Assembly: GCA_964487505.1 (NCBI GenBank)
Contig: CAZARD010000001.1
Location: 28,754 to 92,753 of the forward strand
Length of the DNA: 64,000 nt
Source: JAFDVJ01 sp964487505
Lineage (GTDB): Bacteria > Acidobacteriota > Blastocatellia > Pyrinomonadales > Pyrinomonadaceae
Direction of reading: 5' to 3'
Positions 26,205-35,228 of this stretch are shown here, one piece after another; the stretch's first letter is position 1, and the number at the start of each line of letters is the position of its first letter. A program made the position numbers and the translations under genes. The notes below the pieces were generated by a model that searched no databases, had not been told where the DNA came from, and was given only the letters and a program-made list of their open reading frames with translations.

Positions 26205-27437
26205 TTGACTTACGGTCGTACAAATTCGCCGGCGCCCGAATTTACTGTGCAGCAAACCGGAAGGAACCCCAAGATATTGATCGTCGCCGGCGAACCGTCG
26301 GGCGATCTGCACGCGGCGAAGGTCGTGCGCGAGATGCGCGCGCTGGGAGAATTCGAGTTCTTCGGCGCGACCAGCCATCACCTGCGGGAAGCCGGGGTAG
26401 AGGAGATCGTCAACGCCGACAATCTCTCAGTCGTCGGACTGCTCGAGATCGGAAAGGTCCTGCCAATGTTCTGGAGAGCATTCAGGCGCCTCCGCAATGC
26501 GGCCGTCGAACGCGGTGCCGACGCCGCGATACTGGTCGACTTTCCCGATTTCAACCTGCGCCTCGCAAAGGCGCTGCACCGGCGCGGCATCAAGGTCGTC
26601 TATTACGTTTCGCCGCAGATCTGGGCCTGGCGCCAATACCGACTGCGTTCGATCCGGCGCGATATCGATCTGTTGCTTGCCATCCTGCCGTTCGAAAAGG
26701 ACTGGTACCGCACGCACGGATTCGATCGCGTCGAATACGTCGGGAACCCGACCGTGCGCGAGGTCCACGCCGGATCGAGCCGCGACGAATTTGCAGCCCG
26801 TCACGGGCTCGACGCTCAAGGGACGATCATCTCGCTGCTTCCGGGGAGCCGCCAAAAGGAGATCACGCGGATCCTGCCCGAAATGTTGCGTTCCGCCGAA
26901 TATCTGACGAGACGCCGGCCTGAGCTTCAATTCGTAATCGCGCTTGCTCGGAACCGAAGCGAACAGGAGGTCGACGACGCGTTCGTCCGCAGCGGAGTAC
27001 GGCGCGACGCGCTGAAATTGTTGACCGTCTCGGGAGAAACGCTCGACGCGCTGAATGCCTCGGACGCGGCGGCGGTTACGAGCGGGACCGCGACGCTCGA
27101 AACCGCGATCATCGGAACGCCGCTGGCGATCGTCTACAAGACCTCGCCGCTCAATTACAGGCTTTTGCGGCCCTTGATCTCGGTCGAGCATTTCGGGCTG
27201 ATCAATCTGATCGCCGGCGAACGGATCGCCGCCGAACTGATCCAGGACGATTTCACGGCCCGATCGCTCGGCGATGAGATCCTCCGGTTGGTAGAGCCGG
27301 AAACCAATCGCAAGGTCCGATTGCAACTTGCCGAGGCGACCGAAAAGCTCGGTCACGGCGGCGCCTCGAAACGCGTCGCCGAAGCGGTTATGAGGTTGCT
27401 TTCGGCCCACTCCGAAAACCAACCGCGCCGCGCTTGA
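26205..27437 (+). CDS. lpxB: Lipid-A-disaccharide synthase
   Basis: About 395-410 residues. GT-B fold of the LpxB family: ILIVAGEPSGDLHAAKV at the start, ILVDFPDFNLRLAK, YYVSPQIWAWR, LLPGSRQKEI and SGTATLETAIIGTP are the expected blocks. It joins UDP-diacylglucosamine and lipid X into the lipid A disaccharide, showing that the cell makes lipopolysaccharide. The start is not clear: TTG at 26205 or GTG at 26247, because the family begins near NPKILIVAG. pyrR follows closely. Confidence 0.92.
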   Translation: MTYGRTNSPAPEFTVQQTGRNPKILIVAGEPSGDLHAAKVVREMRALGEFEFFGATSHHLREAGVEEIVNADNLSVVGLLEIGKVLPMFWRAFRRLRNAAVERGADAAILVDFPDFNLRLAKALHRRGIKVVYYVSPQIWAWRQYRLRSIRRDIDLLLAILPFEKDWYRTHGFDRVEYVGNPTVREVHAGSSRDEFAARHGLDAQGTIISLLPGSRQKEITRILPEMLRSAEYLTRRRPELQFVIALARNRSEQEVDDAFVRSGVRRDALKLLTVSGETLDALNASDAAAVTSGTATLETAIIGTPLAIVYKTSPLNYRLLRPLISVEHFGLINLIAGERIAAELIQDDFTARSLGDEILRLVEPETNRKVRLQLAEATEKLGHGGASKRVAEAVMRLLSAHSENQPRRA

Positions 27438-27475
27438 TACGTTCATATAGCGGTGATACGATTTCGGCTAACGAT

Positions 27476-28042
27476 ATGGCCGACGAATACGGACTTGTTG
27501 AAAAATCAAAGATAATGGATTCCTCGCGAATGACGCGCGCGCTTTCAAGGCTCGCGTCCGAGATCGTCGAGGACAACCACGGAGCGCGCGATCTCTACGT
27601 CGTCGGCATCCGGCGTCGCGGCGTACCGCTCGCCGAACGGATCGTCGACAAGATCGCCGAACTCGAGGGCGATCGGCCGCATTTCGGGATCATCGACATC
27701 ACGCTTTACCGCGACGATCTCTCGACGGTTGGCGCGAACCCGATCGTCAATCGGACCGAACTCGATCACGATATCGAAGGGAAGAACATCGTCCTCGTCG
27801 ACGACGTCCTCTACACCGGTCGGACGATCCGCGCGGCGCTCGACCAGTTGATGGATTTCGGGCGTCCGAACCGCGTTCAGCTCGCGGTCCTGATCGACCG
27901 CGGCAAAGAGCACCGGGAACTCCCGATCCAGGCCGACTACATCGGCAAGACGGTGCCGACAAAGCGCACCGAAATCATCAAGGTGATGCTCAAGGAGTTC
28001 GACGACGAGGAATCGGTTTGGATCTACGAAAAACCGGCGTGA
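27476..28042 (+). CDS. pyrR: PyrR, pyr operon regulator / uracil phosphoribosyltransferase
   Basis: 188 residues from MADEYGLVEKSK. The PRPP-binding signature VLVDDVLYTGRTIRAAL and the GIRRRGVPLAERI loop identify PyrR. In Gram-positives PyrR binds pyr mRNA and favours termination when UMP is high; here the next genes are pyrB and pyrC. The frame is open from a TTG at 27434 that overlaps the lpxB stop; I prefer 27476 by family length. A terminator follows at once. Confidence 0.92.
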   Translation: MADEYGLVEKSKIMDSSRMTRALSRLASEIVEDNHGARDLYVVGIRRRGVPLAERIVDKIAELEGDRPHFGIIDITLYRDDLSTVGANPIVNRTELDHDIEGKNIVLVDDVLYTGRTIRAALDQLMDFGRPNRVQLAVLIDRGKEHRELPIQADYIGKTVPTKRTEIIKVMLKEFDDEESVWIYEKPA

Positions 28043-28050
28043 TCGTTTGA

Positions 28051-28084
28051 AAGCAAGGACAGCGGCCTTGCTTTTTTTGTTTTG
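28051..28084 (+). terminator. Intrinsic terminator between pyrR and pyrB
   Basis: AAGCAAGG (28051-28058) pairs with CCTTGCTT (28066-28073), followed by TTTTTTGTTTT. It lies 8 bases after the pyrR stop. It could end the lpxB-pyrR transcript or be conditional. Confidence 0.8.
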
Positions 28085-28124
28085 GATCCCGGATCTCGGA
28101 TTTTCCGCCACGCTGTGAAGGTCC

Positions 28125-28161
28125 GACGATCCGCGATCCGAAATCGAAAATCCAAAATCGT
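28125..28161 (+). repeat. Short copy of the intergenic repeat, abutting the pyrB start
   Basis: Units of the type CGATCCGAAATCGAAAATCC reach to the base before the pyrB ATG. Orientation is opposite to the other copies. Confidence 0.55.
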
Positions 28162-29094
28162 ATGAAGCCTTTTCGACGACGTGACCTTCTCGGAATCCGC
28201 GATCTTTCGGCGGAGCAGATAACCGGCATCCTGAACACCGCGGAAAACTTTCGCGAAGTAAACTCGCGCGAGATCAAAAAGGTGCCGACGCTGCGCGGCA
28301 AGACGGTGATCAATCTCTTCTTCGAGAATTCGACCCGCACGCGGACCTCGTTCGAACTTGCGGCGAAACGGCTTTCCGCCGACGCGGTCAACATCTCGGT
28401 CTCGTCGTCCTCGGTCGCGAAGGGCGAAACGCTCGTCGATACCGCGCTCAACCTGGACGCGATGCAGCCGGACTGCATCGTCGTCCGCCACGGCAGCGCC
28501 GGCGTCCCGCACCAGTTGGCGAAGGTCTCGAACGCGGCGATAGTCAACGCGGGCGACGGCGCCAACGAGCATCCGACGCAGGCGCTGCTCGACGCGATGA
28601 CCATCCGCGAGCACAAGGGTTCGATCGGCGGGCTCGAGGTCGCGATCCTCGGCGACATCCTGCACAGCCGAGTCGCACGTTCGAACATCCATTTGCTGAC
28701 GAAATTGGGCGCGCGCGTCCGGATAGCCGGTCCGAGAACGCTCGTTCCGCCGGATTTCGCGCATTTCGTTGATGAGGGACTGACGGTCTGCCCGCACGTC
28801 GAGGACGCTATCCGCGGCGCCGATGTCGTGATGATCCTGCGGATTCAGAAGGAACGTATGGATTCGGCCTATTTTCCGACGCTGCGCGAGTATTCGATCC
28901 ATTACGGTCTGACGAACGACCGGTTGGATCTGGCGAAGAAGGACGCGATCGTGCTCCATCCGGGCCCGATGAACCGCGGCATCGAGATCGCTTCCGAGGT
29001 CGCCGACAGCAAGCGCTCGCTGATACTCGACCAGGTAAAGTACGGTGTCACGGTACGGATGGCCGTGCTCTATCTCGCGACAGGGGGAAATTGA
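28162..29094 (+). CDS. pyrB: Aspartate carbamoyltransferase catalytic subunit
   Basis: 310 residues. The carbamoyl phosphate signature FFENSTRTRTSFELAAKRL, the SSSSVAKGETL loop, NAGDGANEHPTQALLD and LHPGPMNRGIEI are all present. It makes carbamoyl aspartate. No regulatory subunit (pyrI) is nearby. The repeat leaves no room for a Shine-Dalgarno sequence before the ATG. Confidence 0.95.
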   Translation: MKPFRRRDLLGIRDLSAEQITGILNTAENFREVNSREIKKVPTLRGKTVINLFFENSTRTRTSFELAAKRLSADAVNISVSSSSVAKGETLVDTALNLDAMQPDCIVVRHGSAGVPHQLAKVSNAAIVNAGDGANEHPTQALLDAMTIREHKGSIGGLEVAILGDILHSRVARSNIHLLTKLGARVRIAGPRTLVPPDFAHFVDEGLTVCPHVEDAIRGADVVMILRIQKERMDSAYFPTLREYSIHYGLTNDRLDLAKKDAIVLHPGPMNRGIEIASEVADSKRSLILDQVKYGVTVRMAVLYLATGGN

Positions 29095-29112
29095 TGGCAT
29101 TTGGGATTTGGC

Positions 29113-29167
29113 ATTTGCGATTTGCGATTTTGGATGGAATCTTGAGTCTTGATCTTGAATCTTGAAT
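29113..29167 (+). repeat. 55-base sequence, left copy at gap 1
   Basis: Identical to 29268-29322 on the other side of the gap. The exact length of 55 suggests a de Bruijn k-mer overlap of contig ends. Confidence 0.85.
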
Positions 29168-29267
29168 NNNNNNNNNNNNNNNNNNNNNNNNNNNNNNNNN
29201 NNNNNNNNNNNNNNNNNNNNNNNNNNNNNNNNNNNNNNNNNNNNNNNNNNNNNNNNNNNNNNNNNNN
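29168..29267. other. Assembly gap 1 (100 N)
   Basis: Exactly 100 N, a default scaffold gap size, within the repeat between pyrB and pyrC. Confidence 0.99.
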
Positions 29268-29322
29268 ATTTGCGATTTGCGATTTTGGATGGAATCTTGA
29301 GTCTTGATCTTGAATCTTGAAT
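29268..29322 (+). repeat. 55-base sequence, right copy at gap 1
   Basis: Starts at the first base after the gap and repeats 29113-29167 exactly. Confidence 0.85.
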
Positions 29323-29408
29323 CTATTCTTGAATCTTGAATCTTGATCGTGATCTTGAATCTTGAATCTTCGTTCTCTAATCTGGTAGCTTGCATCGATT
29401 CTTCGCGA

Positions 29409-30692
29409 ATGAGACTTCTTATCAAAAACGGACACCTGATCGATCCCGCCGAAGGACAGAACAGCGGGAAAAACCTCCTGATCGACAACGGGCGCGTCGC
29501 GGCGTGGCTTTCGCCGGGCGAAGGGATCCCTGACGGCTGCGAAATCTTGGACGCATCAGGCCTCGTGGTCGCGCCGGGATTCATCGATCTTCACGTTCAC
29601 CTGCGCGAACCGGGACAGGAGCATAAGGAAACGATAGCTTCGGGGTGCGCGGCGGCCGTCGCCGGCGGATTCACCAGCGTCTGCCCGATGCCGAACACTA
29701 ACCCGATCAACGACAACGCGGCGATCACGCGATACATGATCGAACAGGCCGAGCGCGCCGGGTTCGCGAACGTCTTTCCGGTCGGCGCGATAACGAAGGG
29801 ATCGAACGGGGCGGAACTCGCCGAAATGGGCGAAATGAAGGCCGCCGGTGCGGTCGCCGTCTCGGACGACGGCCGTCCCGTGCCGAATGCCGGTATGATG
29901 CGGCGCGCAATGGAGTATGCCAGGGACTTCGATCTTCCGGTCGTCGATCATTGCGAGGACAAGTCGCTGTCGCACGGCGGGGTGATGCACGAAGGCCGCA
30001 TTTCGCTGCTGCTCGGACTCAAAGGAATGCCGGCGCTTGCCGAGGACCTCGACGCCGTGCGCGACATCCAGCTCGCCAAAGAAACAGGCGCGCATATCCA
30101 TATCGCGCATATCTCTACGAAGGGAGCGATCGAGGCCGTCCGCCGCGCGAAATCCGAAGGCATCAACGTCACCTGCGAGGTCGCTCCGCACCACTTCACG
30201 CTCACGGACCGCGCTGTCGAGGGCTATGACACGAACACAAAAATGGCGCCGCCGCTGCGATGCGAGGAACATCTCGAGGCGGTGCTCGACGCGATAGAGG
30301 ACGGAACGGTCGATGCGATCGCGACCGATCACGCGCCGCACCACGCCGACGAAAAGGCGCTCGAATACGACCGCGCGCCGTTCGGCATCACCGGTCTCGA
30401 AACCGCCGTCGGACTCGCGTTCTCGGAACTCGTTCATAAGGGGTTGATCGATCTTGTAAGACTGGTCGAGCTTTTTTCGACGAACCCGGCAAGGGTCTTC
30501 AAGCTCACAGGACGCGGGACACTGAAGCCGGGATCGTACGCCGATGTGACGCTGCTCGACCCGACTCTGGACTGGATCTATCGCAACGCGGATTCGCGTT
30601 CGAAATCAAAGAACTCGCCGTTCGAAGGTCGCCTGTTTCACGGCGCGGCGGTCGCGACGATCGTCGGCGGAAAAATCGTTTACCGCCGCTGA
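29409..30692 (+). CDS. pyrC: Dihydroorotase, class I
   Basis: 427 residues from MRLLIKNGHLIDP. GFIDLHVHLREPGQEHKET carries the first metal ligands; DHCED, HIAHIST and DAIATDHAPHH complete the amidohydrolase site. It closes carbamoyl aspartate to dihydroorotate. The frame is open 22 codons upstream into the repeat, but only the ATG at 29409 fits the family. Confidence 0.95.
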   Translation: MRLLIKNGHLIDPAEGQNSGKNLLIDNGRVAAWLSPGEGIPDGCEILDASGLVVAPGFIDLHVHLREPGQEHKETIASGCAAAVAGGFTSVCPMPNTNPINDNAAITRYMIEQAERAGFANVFPVGAITKGSNGAELAEMGEMKAAGAVAVSDDGRPVPNAGMMRRAMEYARDFDLPVVDHCEDKSLSHGGVMHEGRISLLLGLKGMPALAEDLDAVRDIQLAKETGAHIHIAHISTKGAIEAVRRAKSEGINVTCEVAPHHFTLTDRAVEGYDTNTKMAPPLRCEEHLEAVLDAIEDGTVDAIATDHAPHHADEKALEYDRAPFGITGLETAVGLAFSELVHKGLIDLVRLVELFSTNPARVFKLTGRGTLKPGSYADVTLLDPTLDWIYRNADSRSKSKNSPFEGRLFHGAAVATIVGGKIVYRR

Positions 30693-30698
30693 CGTCGA

Positions 30699-30727
30699 TT
30701 GGACTCGTGCCGGAAATCGGCTATCAT
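30699..30727 (+). promoter_or_regulatory. Promoter of the outer membrane protein gene
   Basis: TTGGAC at 30699-30704, 17 bases, TATCAT at 30722-30727. Confidence 0.5.
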
Positions 30728-30767
30728 CTCAGCGGCAACTCAAACAAATAGAAGGAGAAGACAGCAA

Positions 30768-31559
30768 ATGAACCGCATATTGAACCGGATCGTGATGACG
30801 CTTGTCGCAATGTCGATCGCGTTCCTCTCGGCTTACGCCCAGGACGAGAAAGAGAATTTCATCGGTGTTAAGGGCGGTGTCAGCATCCCGCAGTTGAGCA
30901 GCAGCGATTCGAACGAACTCAGCCGCGATTACAAGTCGCGCGTCGCGCCGAACTTCGGGGCGTTCGTCGAACTCGGCATCGCCCGCCGGACTTCGTTCCA
31001 ATTCGAACTGAATTACGCCGGCCAGGGCGGAAAGCGCAACGGGATCCAGCCGGTGACGCGCCCGATACCTGGCTTGCCCGCCCTTCCGGCCGGAAGCTAC
31101 TATTATGGCGATTTCAAGAACACCGCGAAGCTGACATACCTCGAAATCCCGGCGATGATCAAGTACAAATTCGGGCCGAACGACAAATCGAGGTTCTTCA
31201 TAAACGGCGGTGTTTATTACGGTTACCTTCTCAAAGCCGAAACCGTGACCGAAGGAAGCAGCACGCTCTACCTCGATCGGGCGGGCCGCAACCCGATCCT
31301 CCTTCCGCCTCTGGGAACGCCTTTGCCACCGGTTTCGTTCGATGCCACGACCGACGTCAAATCCGATCTCAATACGAGCAATTTCGGAGTCACTGGCGGC
31401 GGCGGTTTCGAGATCCCGCACAAGAAGAACTATTTCGTCTTTGACGCCCGGATCTCTTACGGGCTGGTATCGATCCAGAAGAATACGGCGCTCAACGGCA
31501 ACAGCAAAACGGGAAATCTCGTCATCTCGTTCGGATACGCGTTCCGTCTCGGAAAGTAA
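30768..31559 (+). CDS. Outer membrane beta-barrel protein (PorT-like)
   Basis: 263 residues from MNRILNRIV, after GAAGGAG. Signal peptide ends AYA-QD. The rest alternates polar and nonpolar residues in the way of an 8-stranded barrel (FIGVKGGVSIPQL, FGAFVELGIARRTSFQFELNYA, KLTYLEIPAMIKYKF, FFINGGVYYGYLL) and ends in an aromatic/nonpolar C-terminal strand (LVISFGYAFRLGK). Such small barrels are common in Bacteroidota and Acidobacteriota; function unknown. The lipoprotein at 31568 follows after 8 bases and is likely co-transcribed. Confidence 0.82.
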   Translation: MNRILNRIVMTLVAMSIAFLSAYAQDEKENFIGVKGGVSIPQLSSSDSNELSRDYKSRVAPNFGAFVELGIARRTSFQFELNYAGQGGKRNGIQPVTRPIPGLPALPAGSYYYGDFKNTAKLTYLEIPAMIKYKFGPNDKSRFFINGGVYYGYLLKAETVTEGSSTLYLDRAGRNPILLPPLGTPLPPVSFDATTDVKSDLNTSNFGVTGGGGFEIPHKKNYFVFDARISYGLVSIQKNTALNGNSKTGNLVISFGYAFRLGK

Positions 31560-31567
31560 GGAGACCG

Positions 31568-32203
31568 ATGAGATCATATTCCCTGATCGCGCTGTTGGCG
31601 ATCGCGATGACCGGTTGTTCAAATTCCCCGTCGAACTCAGGGCCGGCGGCTTCTCCGCAAACCGCGAACGCGGCATCTCCGGCGACGGCCCCTTCGGTCG
31701 CTGCTTCCCCGTCGCCGGAAGCGGCGCCCGTTGCGGCGGCCGCGCTCGATTCGGTCTACACACTCACCACCGTCGGAAAATGCAAGACCACCTCGCAGGA
31801 TAAGGAAGAAGGCTGGATCATCCAGGTTTGCGACGGTGTCGGCGGATTCAAGCTCGAAGTTTATGAGGACGACATCAGGCAATCGATGAACGTCATTGCG
31901 CCGGACGGTTCGAAGTCCGAGCTCGATCTTCCCGGAAAGGTCGGCTCGAGTTTCTCGAAGATCGGCGACAAGGCCGAATGGCGGGTTTCGAAGAAGGACG
32001 GCAAGGAAATCCCGGCAGCAATGATCGTCCGCTTCACCCTCGACGATCCCCAGGACCCGAAAAAGAAGACTTCGTATCTCGTCGTCACCAAGATCGCGGT
32101 CTCCGGATCGTGCGTCACCGATGTCGTTCCACCCGGAGCGCAGCAGAACGAAGAAGCCCGGAAACTCGCCGATTCCGCATCGGGCAGGCCGTGCAAGCAA
32201 TGA
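31568..32203 (+). CDS. Hypothetical lipoprotein with Ala/Pro linker
   Basis: 211 residues. Lipobox AMTGC (Cys 17) followed by a 40-residue Ala/Ser/Pro linker and a beta-rich domain with two or three cysteine pairs (GKCKTT, VCDGVGG, SGSCVTD). No family recognised. Probably the second gene of a transcript starting at 30768. Confidence 0.75.
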   Translation: MRSYSLIALLAIAMTGCSNSPSNSGPAASPQTANAASPATAPSVAASPSPEAAPVAAAALDSVYTLTTVGKCKTTSQDKEEGWIIQVCDGVGGFKLEVYEDDIRQSMNVIAPDGSKSELDLPGKVGSSFSKIGDKAEWRVSKKDGKEIPAAMIVRFTLDDPQDPKKKTSYLVVTKIAVSGSCVTDVVPPGAQQNEEARKLADSASGRPCKQ

Positions 32204-32323
32204 ACATCAGCCGCATTTATCTGTTGCGGCAATTCAACTAATGTTTCGGCCCGCGTCGCAATGCGCGGACCTGGCGATAAAATAGCGGCAGAGGCGATAA
32301 TTGGCGCCTTTAGGAGGCTGATT

Positions 32324-33064
32324 ATGAAATCCACCGCTATCATTTTTTTGGCCCTGTTGATCGTCGTCGTTGGATGCCGCATCGGCGGACGTTCATCGAA
32401 CCCGGAAGCGGGGGGTGAGACCCCGAGCGAGACCCCGACCGCGGGTTCGGCCGACGTCACAGGCCGGAAGAAGGACGAGGAGAAAACGCCGGAGAAGACC
32501 GAAAGCACCGGCAACACTTTTCAAAAACTCGAATTTTCGAAGGAATCGGCCGCCCGCCGATACGAATTCGCAGGAAACATCGTGGCCGGGGCGCATTGGG
32601 TCGATTCGCTCGGCGACAACACGATCATCGTCACCGAAAGCAAGATCGTCCGCGGTACTGACGATACCGAGCATCTGATCTTCGGGTACCATTACATCAT
32701 CTACAAGGACGGATCGACCGATCTTCTCTGGAAGATACAGGACAACGCCCGAAACTACTGCGATCAAGGCAAGGGCCTGACCTCACCGATCGATGTGCGT
32801 GACCTCGACGGCGACGGGGTCGGGGAAAGCATGTTCGTTTACAACATCGCTGGCGGTTGCGACGTCTCGCCGATCCCATACAAGCTGATGATGCACAGCG
32901 GCGCGAAAAAGCTCGCGATCCGCGGCACGAACTCCGTCGAGGTTTCCGACTACCGCCAGCGCGGCGAGAAGAATTTCGACGGCTTCGATTCCGAACCGCC
33001 GGTCTTCCGCGAGGCCGCTTCGAGTTTCTGGGACCGCTACGTCGCTCCGCTGCGCGCTGACTGA
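32324..33064 (+). CDS. Lipoprotein, possibly M949_RS01915-like
   Basis: About 246 residues from MKSTAIIF, after TAGGAGG. Lipobox VVVGC. After a Glu/Thr/Pro linker there is a beta-rich domain with LLWKIQDNARNYCDQG and DVRDLDGDGVGESMFVY, a calcium-type loop as in FG-GAP repeats, then SPIPYKLMMHSGAKKLAIRG. I recall similar blocks in proteins labelled M949_RS01915 family in Bacteroidota, a name that tells little about function. A hairpin terminator follows. Confidence 0.75.
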   Translation: MKSTAIIFLALLIVVVGCRIGGRSSNPEAGGETPSETPTAGSADVTGRKKDEEKTPEKTESTGNTFQKLEFSKESAARRYEFAGNIVAGAHWVDSLGDNTIIVTESKIVRGTDDTEHLIFGYHYIIYKDGSTDLLWKIQDNARNYCDQGKGLTSPIDVRDLDGDGVGESMFVYNIAGGCDVSPIPYKLMMHSGAKKLAIRGTNSVEVSDYRQRGEKNFDGFDSEPPVFREAASSFWDRYVAPLRAD

Positions 33065-33095
33065 AAGCCGCCCGGAGCCTCAAGGCCGTTTTGAA

Positions 33096-33141
33096 TGCCG
33101 AACAAACGTTGACTTTTCAATCGTTTGTCGGCATTTTATTT
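33096..33141 (+). terminator. Long hairpin with T-run in front of the deacylase gene
   Basis: TGCCGA (33096-33101) with TCGGCA (33128-33133), continued by CAAACG/CGTTTG and TTGA/TCAA inside, followed by TTTTATTT. It should terminate the lipoprotein transcript, yet it ends only 7 bases before the next ATG. Confidence 0.7.
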
Positions 33142-33147
33142 GCACTT

Positions 33148-34746
33148 ATGAAAACCGGCGCGAATCTTCTGATACTTCTCTCACTTGTCCTGACGATGAT
33201 CTTTCCCGCCGGCGGGTCGGTTCTGAAAGAATCTTTCGATCTCGTGATCGTCAATGGCAGGATCGTTGACGGCACGGGCAACCCTTGGTTCCGCGGCTCG
33301 GTCGCGATCCGCGACGGCCGGATCGTCGGCGTCGGGCGTATCGATTCGTCGCGCGCGAAGCGCACGATCGATGCCGGCGGACGGATCGTCGCACCCGGAT
33401 TCATCGACGTTCATACCCATACCGAGGACATATACTCGATCCCGGACGCCGAGAACTTCGTAAGGATGGGAGTGACGACGCTCGTCACGGGCAACTGCGG
33501 CGGGTCGGCGACGGATATCGGCGAATTCCTCGGACGGATCCGCGAAAAACCGCTGGCCGTCAATATCTCGACGCTCATCGCGCACGGTTCCGTCCGCGCG
33601 AAGGTCCTCGGACTCGACGACCGTCAGCCGACGGCAGACGAGCAATCCGCGATGAACGAACTCGTCGAGAAAGGTATGCGCGACGGCGCGCTCGGCCTGT
33701 CGACGGGCCTGATCTACATTCCCGGCACGTTCGCGAAGACTGAAGAGGTGGTCGCGCTCGCGAAATCGGCCGCCAAATACGGCGGGGTCTACGCTTCGCA
33801 TATCAGGGACGAAGGGTCGAAGGTCGTCGAATCGATCGAAGAGGCGATACGCATCGGAGAAGAGGCGAATTTGCCGGTCGATATCTCTCATTTCAAGATC
33901 TCGAGCAAGGCCCTCTGGGGAGAGAGCCCGACGACCATCGGGCTCGTTGAGGCCGCGCGCCGGCGAGGTCTCACGGTCACCGTCGATCAGTACGCCTACA
34001 CCGCATCATCGACTTCGCTCGACGCGCGCATCCCGAGCTGGGCGATCGCCGGTGGCCGCGATGAAGGCCGAAAGCGGCTGAAGGACCCGGCGACCCGCGA
34101 TAAGGTCGTCCGGGAAATGAAGGACGAACTCAAAAAGAAGAACTTCAAGGATTACAGTTTCGCCGTCGTCGCGAACTACCGGGCCAATCCGGAATTCAAC
34201 GGCAAAAACATCGTCGAGATCACGAAACTCGTGCGCGGAAAGAAGAAACTCGACGCGCAGATCGATCAGATCCTCGAGATGTACGACAAGGGCGGCGCGC
34301 AGATGGTGTACCACGTGATGAGCGAGGACGACGTTCAGAACATCATGCGGCAACCGTTCACGATGATCGCGTCGGACAGCGGCGTGAGACAGTTCGGTTC
34401 GGGCGTGCCTCATCCGCGCGGATACGGCAACAACGCCCGCGTGCTTGGCCGTTATGTGCGCGAGTTGAAGATCATCACGCTCGAGGATGCGGTCCGCAAG
34501 ATGACGTCGCTGCCGGCCCAGACGTTCAATCTCCGCGACCGCGGGCTGCTTCGCGAGGGGTTTGCGGCCGACATCGTGATATTCGATGAAAACACCGTCG
34601 GCGACAAAGCGACGTTCGAGAATCCCCATCAATATGCTGAAGGGTTCCAAACGGTGATCGTCAACGGCGGCGTGGTATTCGACGGCGGGAAGATGAGCGG
34701 AGAAATGAGCGGCCGGGCGTTGCGCGGACCGGGGTTCGCGGATTGA
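33148..34746 (+). CDS. Exported N-acyl-D-amino-acid deacylase family amidohydrolase
   Basis: 532 residues from MKTGANLLILLS. A hydrophobic signal segment (about 5-22) is followed by the D-aminoacylase fold: DLVIVNGRIVDGTGNPWF, PGFIDVHTHTE (metal ligands), TGNCGGS with the catalytic Cys-containing loop, ASHIRDEG, DISHFKIS and the IASDSGVRQFG Asp region. The family removes acyl groups from D-amino acids. A role in recycling or degrading D-amino acid peptides is inferred from export. The stop overlaps the next ATG by one base (TGATG). Confidence 0.88.
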   Translation: MKTGANLLILLSLVLTMIFPAGGSVLKESFDLVIVNGRIVDGTGNPWFRGSVAIRDGRIVGVGRIDSSRAKRTIDAGGRIVAPGFIDVHTHTEDIYSIPDAENFVRMGVTTLVTGNCGGSATDIGEFLGRIREKPLAVNISTLIAHGSVRAKVLGLDDRQPTADEQSAMNELVEKGMRDGALGLSTGLIYIPGTFAKTEEVVALAKSAAKYGGVYASHIRDEGSKVVESIEEAIRIGEEANLPVDISHFKISSKALWGESPTTIGLVEAARRRGLTVTVDQYAYTASSTSLDARIPSWAIAGGRDEGRKRLKDPATRDKVVREMKDELKKKNFKDYSFAVVANYRANPEFNGKNIVEITKLVRGKKKLDAQIDQILEMYDKGGAQMVYHVMSEDDVQNIMRQPFTMIASDSGVRQFGSGVPHPRGYGNNARVLGRYVRELKIITLEDAVRKMTSLPAQTFNLRDRGLLREGFAADIVIFDENTVGDKATFENPHQYAEGFQTVIVNGGVVFDGGKMSGEMSGRALRGPGFAD

Positions 34747-35228
34747 TGCTGCTCGTACCGATCGCGCTACTCGGGACCGGTTGGGCGATCCTGGCCTCGA
34801 TCTTGGTTGCCGTCGTCCGAAAGGGCCGGCGCGCTCGGAACTGGCCAACCGCGCCTGGCCGCATCGTGAGATCGGACGCCCGGAATCGCTCGCCGGACAG
34901 GTCGGGAGTCGGCGGCAAGATAAACGCCGGTCTGCAGACAACGACCTTTGTCCCGGAAATTCAGTATCGATACAGCGTCGCGGGAAAGCAATACAAGAAC
35001 GACCGGATCGGGATCGGCTGGCGCGCCGTCGACAGGGCAACCGCCGCGAAGCTCTCGTCACGGTACGCTGAAGGCACCGAGGTTGTAGTTTCTTTCGATC
35101 CCGACGATCCGCGGTCTTCCGTGCTCGATCCGTCCGTAGGGGCGAGCGTGAAGGCCCTGTCGGCGGCCCTCGCCCTGATCACCGTCTTCCTTTGCGTGTT
35201 GATTCTGCTTCAGGTGGTAGAGCTATGA
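34746..35228 (+). CDS. DUF3592-type membrane protein
   Basis: 160 residues. One N-terminal (about 1-24) and one C-terminal (about 135-158) transmembrane segment flank a beta-rich DUF3592 domain (APGRIVRSDARN, EIQYRYSVAGKQYKNDRI, EVVVSFDPDDPRSSVL). Function unknown. Starts within the stop of the deacylase gene and overlaps the next gene by ATGA, so the three are translationally coupled. Confidence 0.8.
   Translation: MLLVPIALLGTGWAILASILVAVVRKGRRARNWPTAPGRIVRSDARNRSPDRSGVGGKINAGLQTTTFVPEIQYRYSVAGKQYKNDRIGIGWRAVDRATAAKLSSRYAEGTEVVVSFDPDDPRSSVLDPSVGASVKALSAALALITVFLCVLILLQVVEL

Larger units (their letters stand above)
29097..29390 (+). repeat. Intergenic GATTTTGG / AATCTTGAATC repeat with assembly gap, copy 2
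   Basis: Starts 2 bases after the pyrB stop with GGGATTTGG units, changes to AATCTTGAATC units and runs to near the pyrC start. A 100-N gap lies inside. The array separates pyrB from pyrC. Confidence 0.85.

Noticed and set aside
28043..28161. Classical PyrR-dependent attenuator
   Set aside because: The terminator is clear but no PyrR-binding loop or competing antiterminator could be drawn; kept only as a question.
29097..29390. CRISPR array
   Set aside because: Repeat units are short (7-15 bases), degenerate and not separated by unique spacers; no cas genes in the window.
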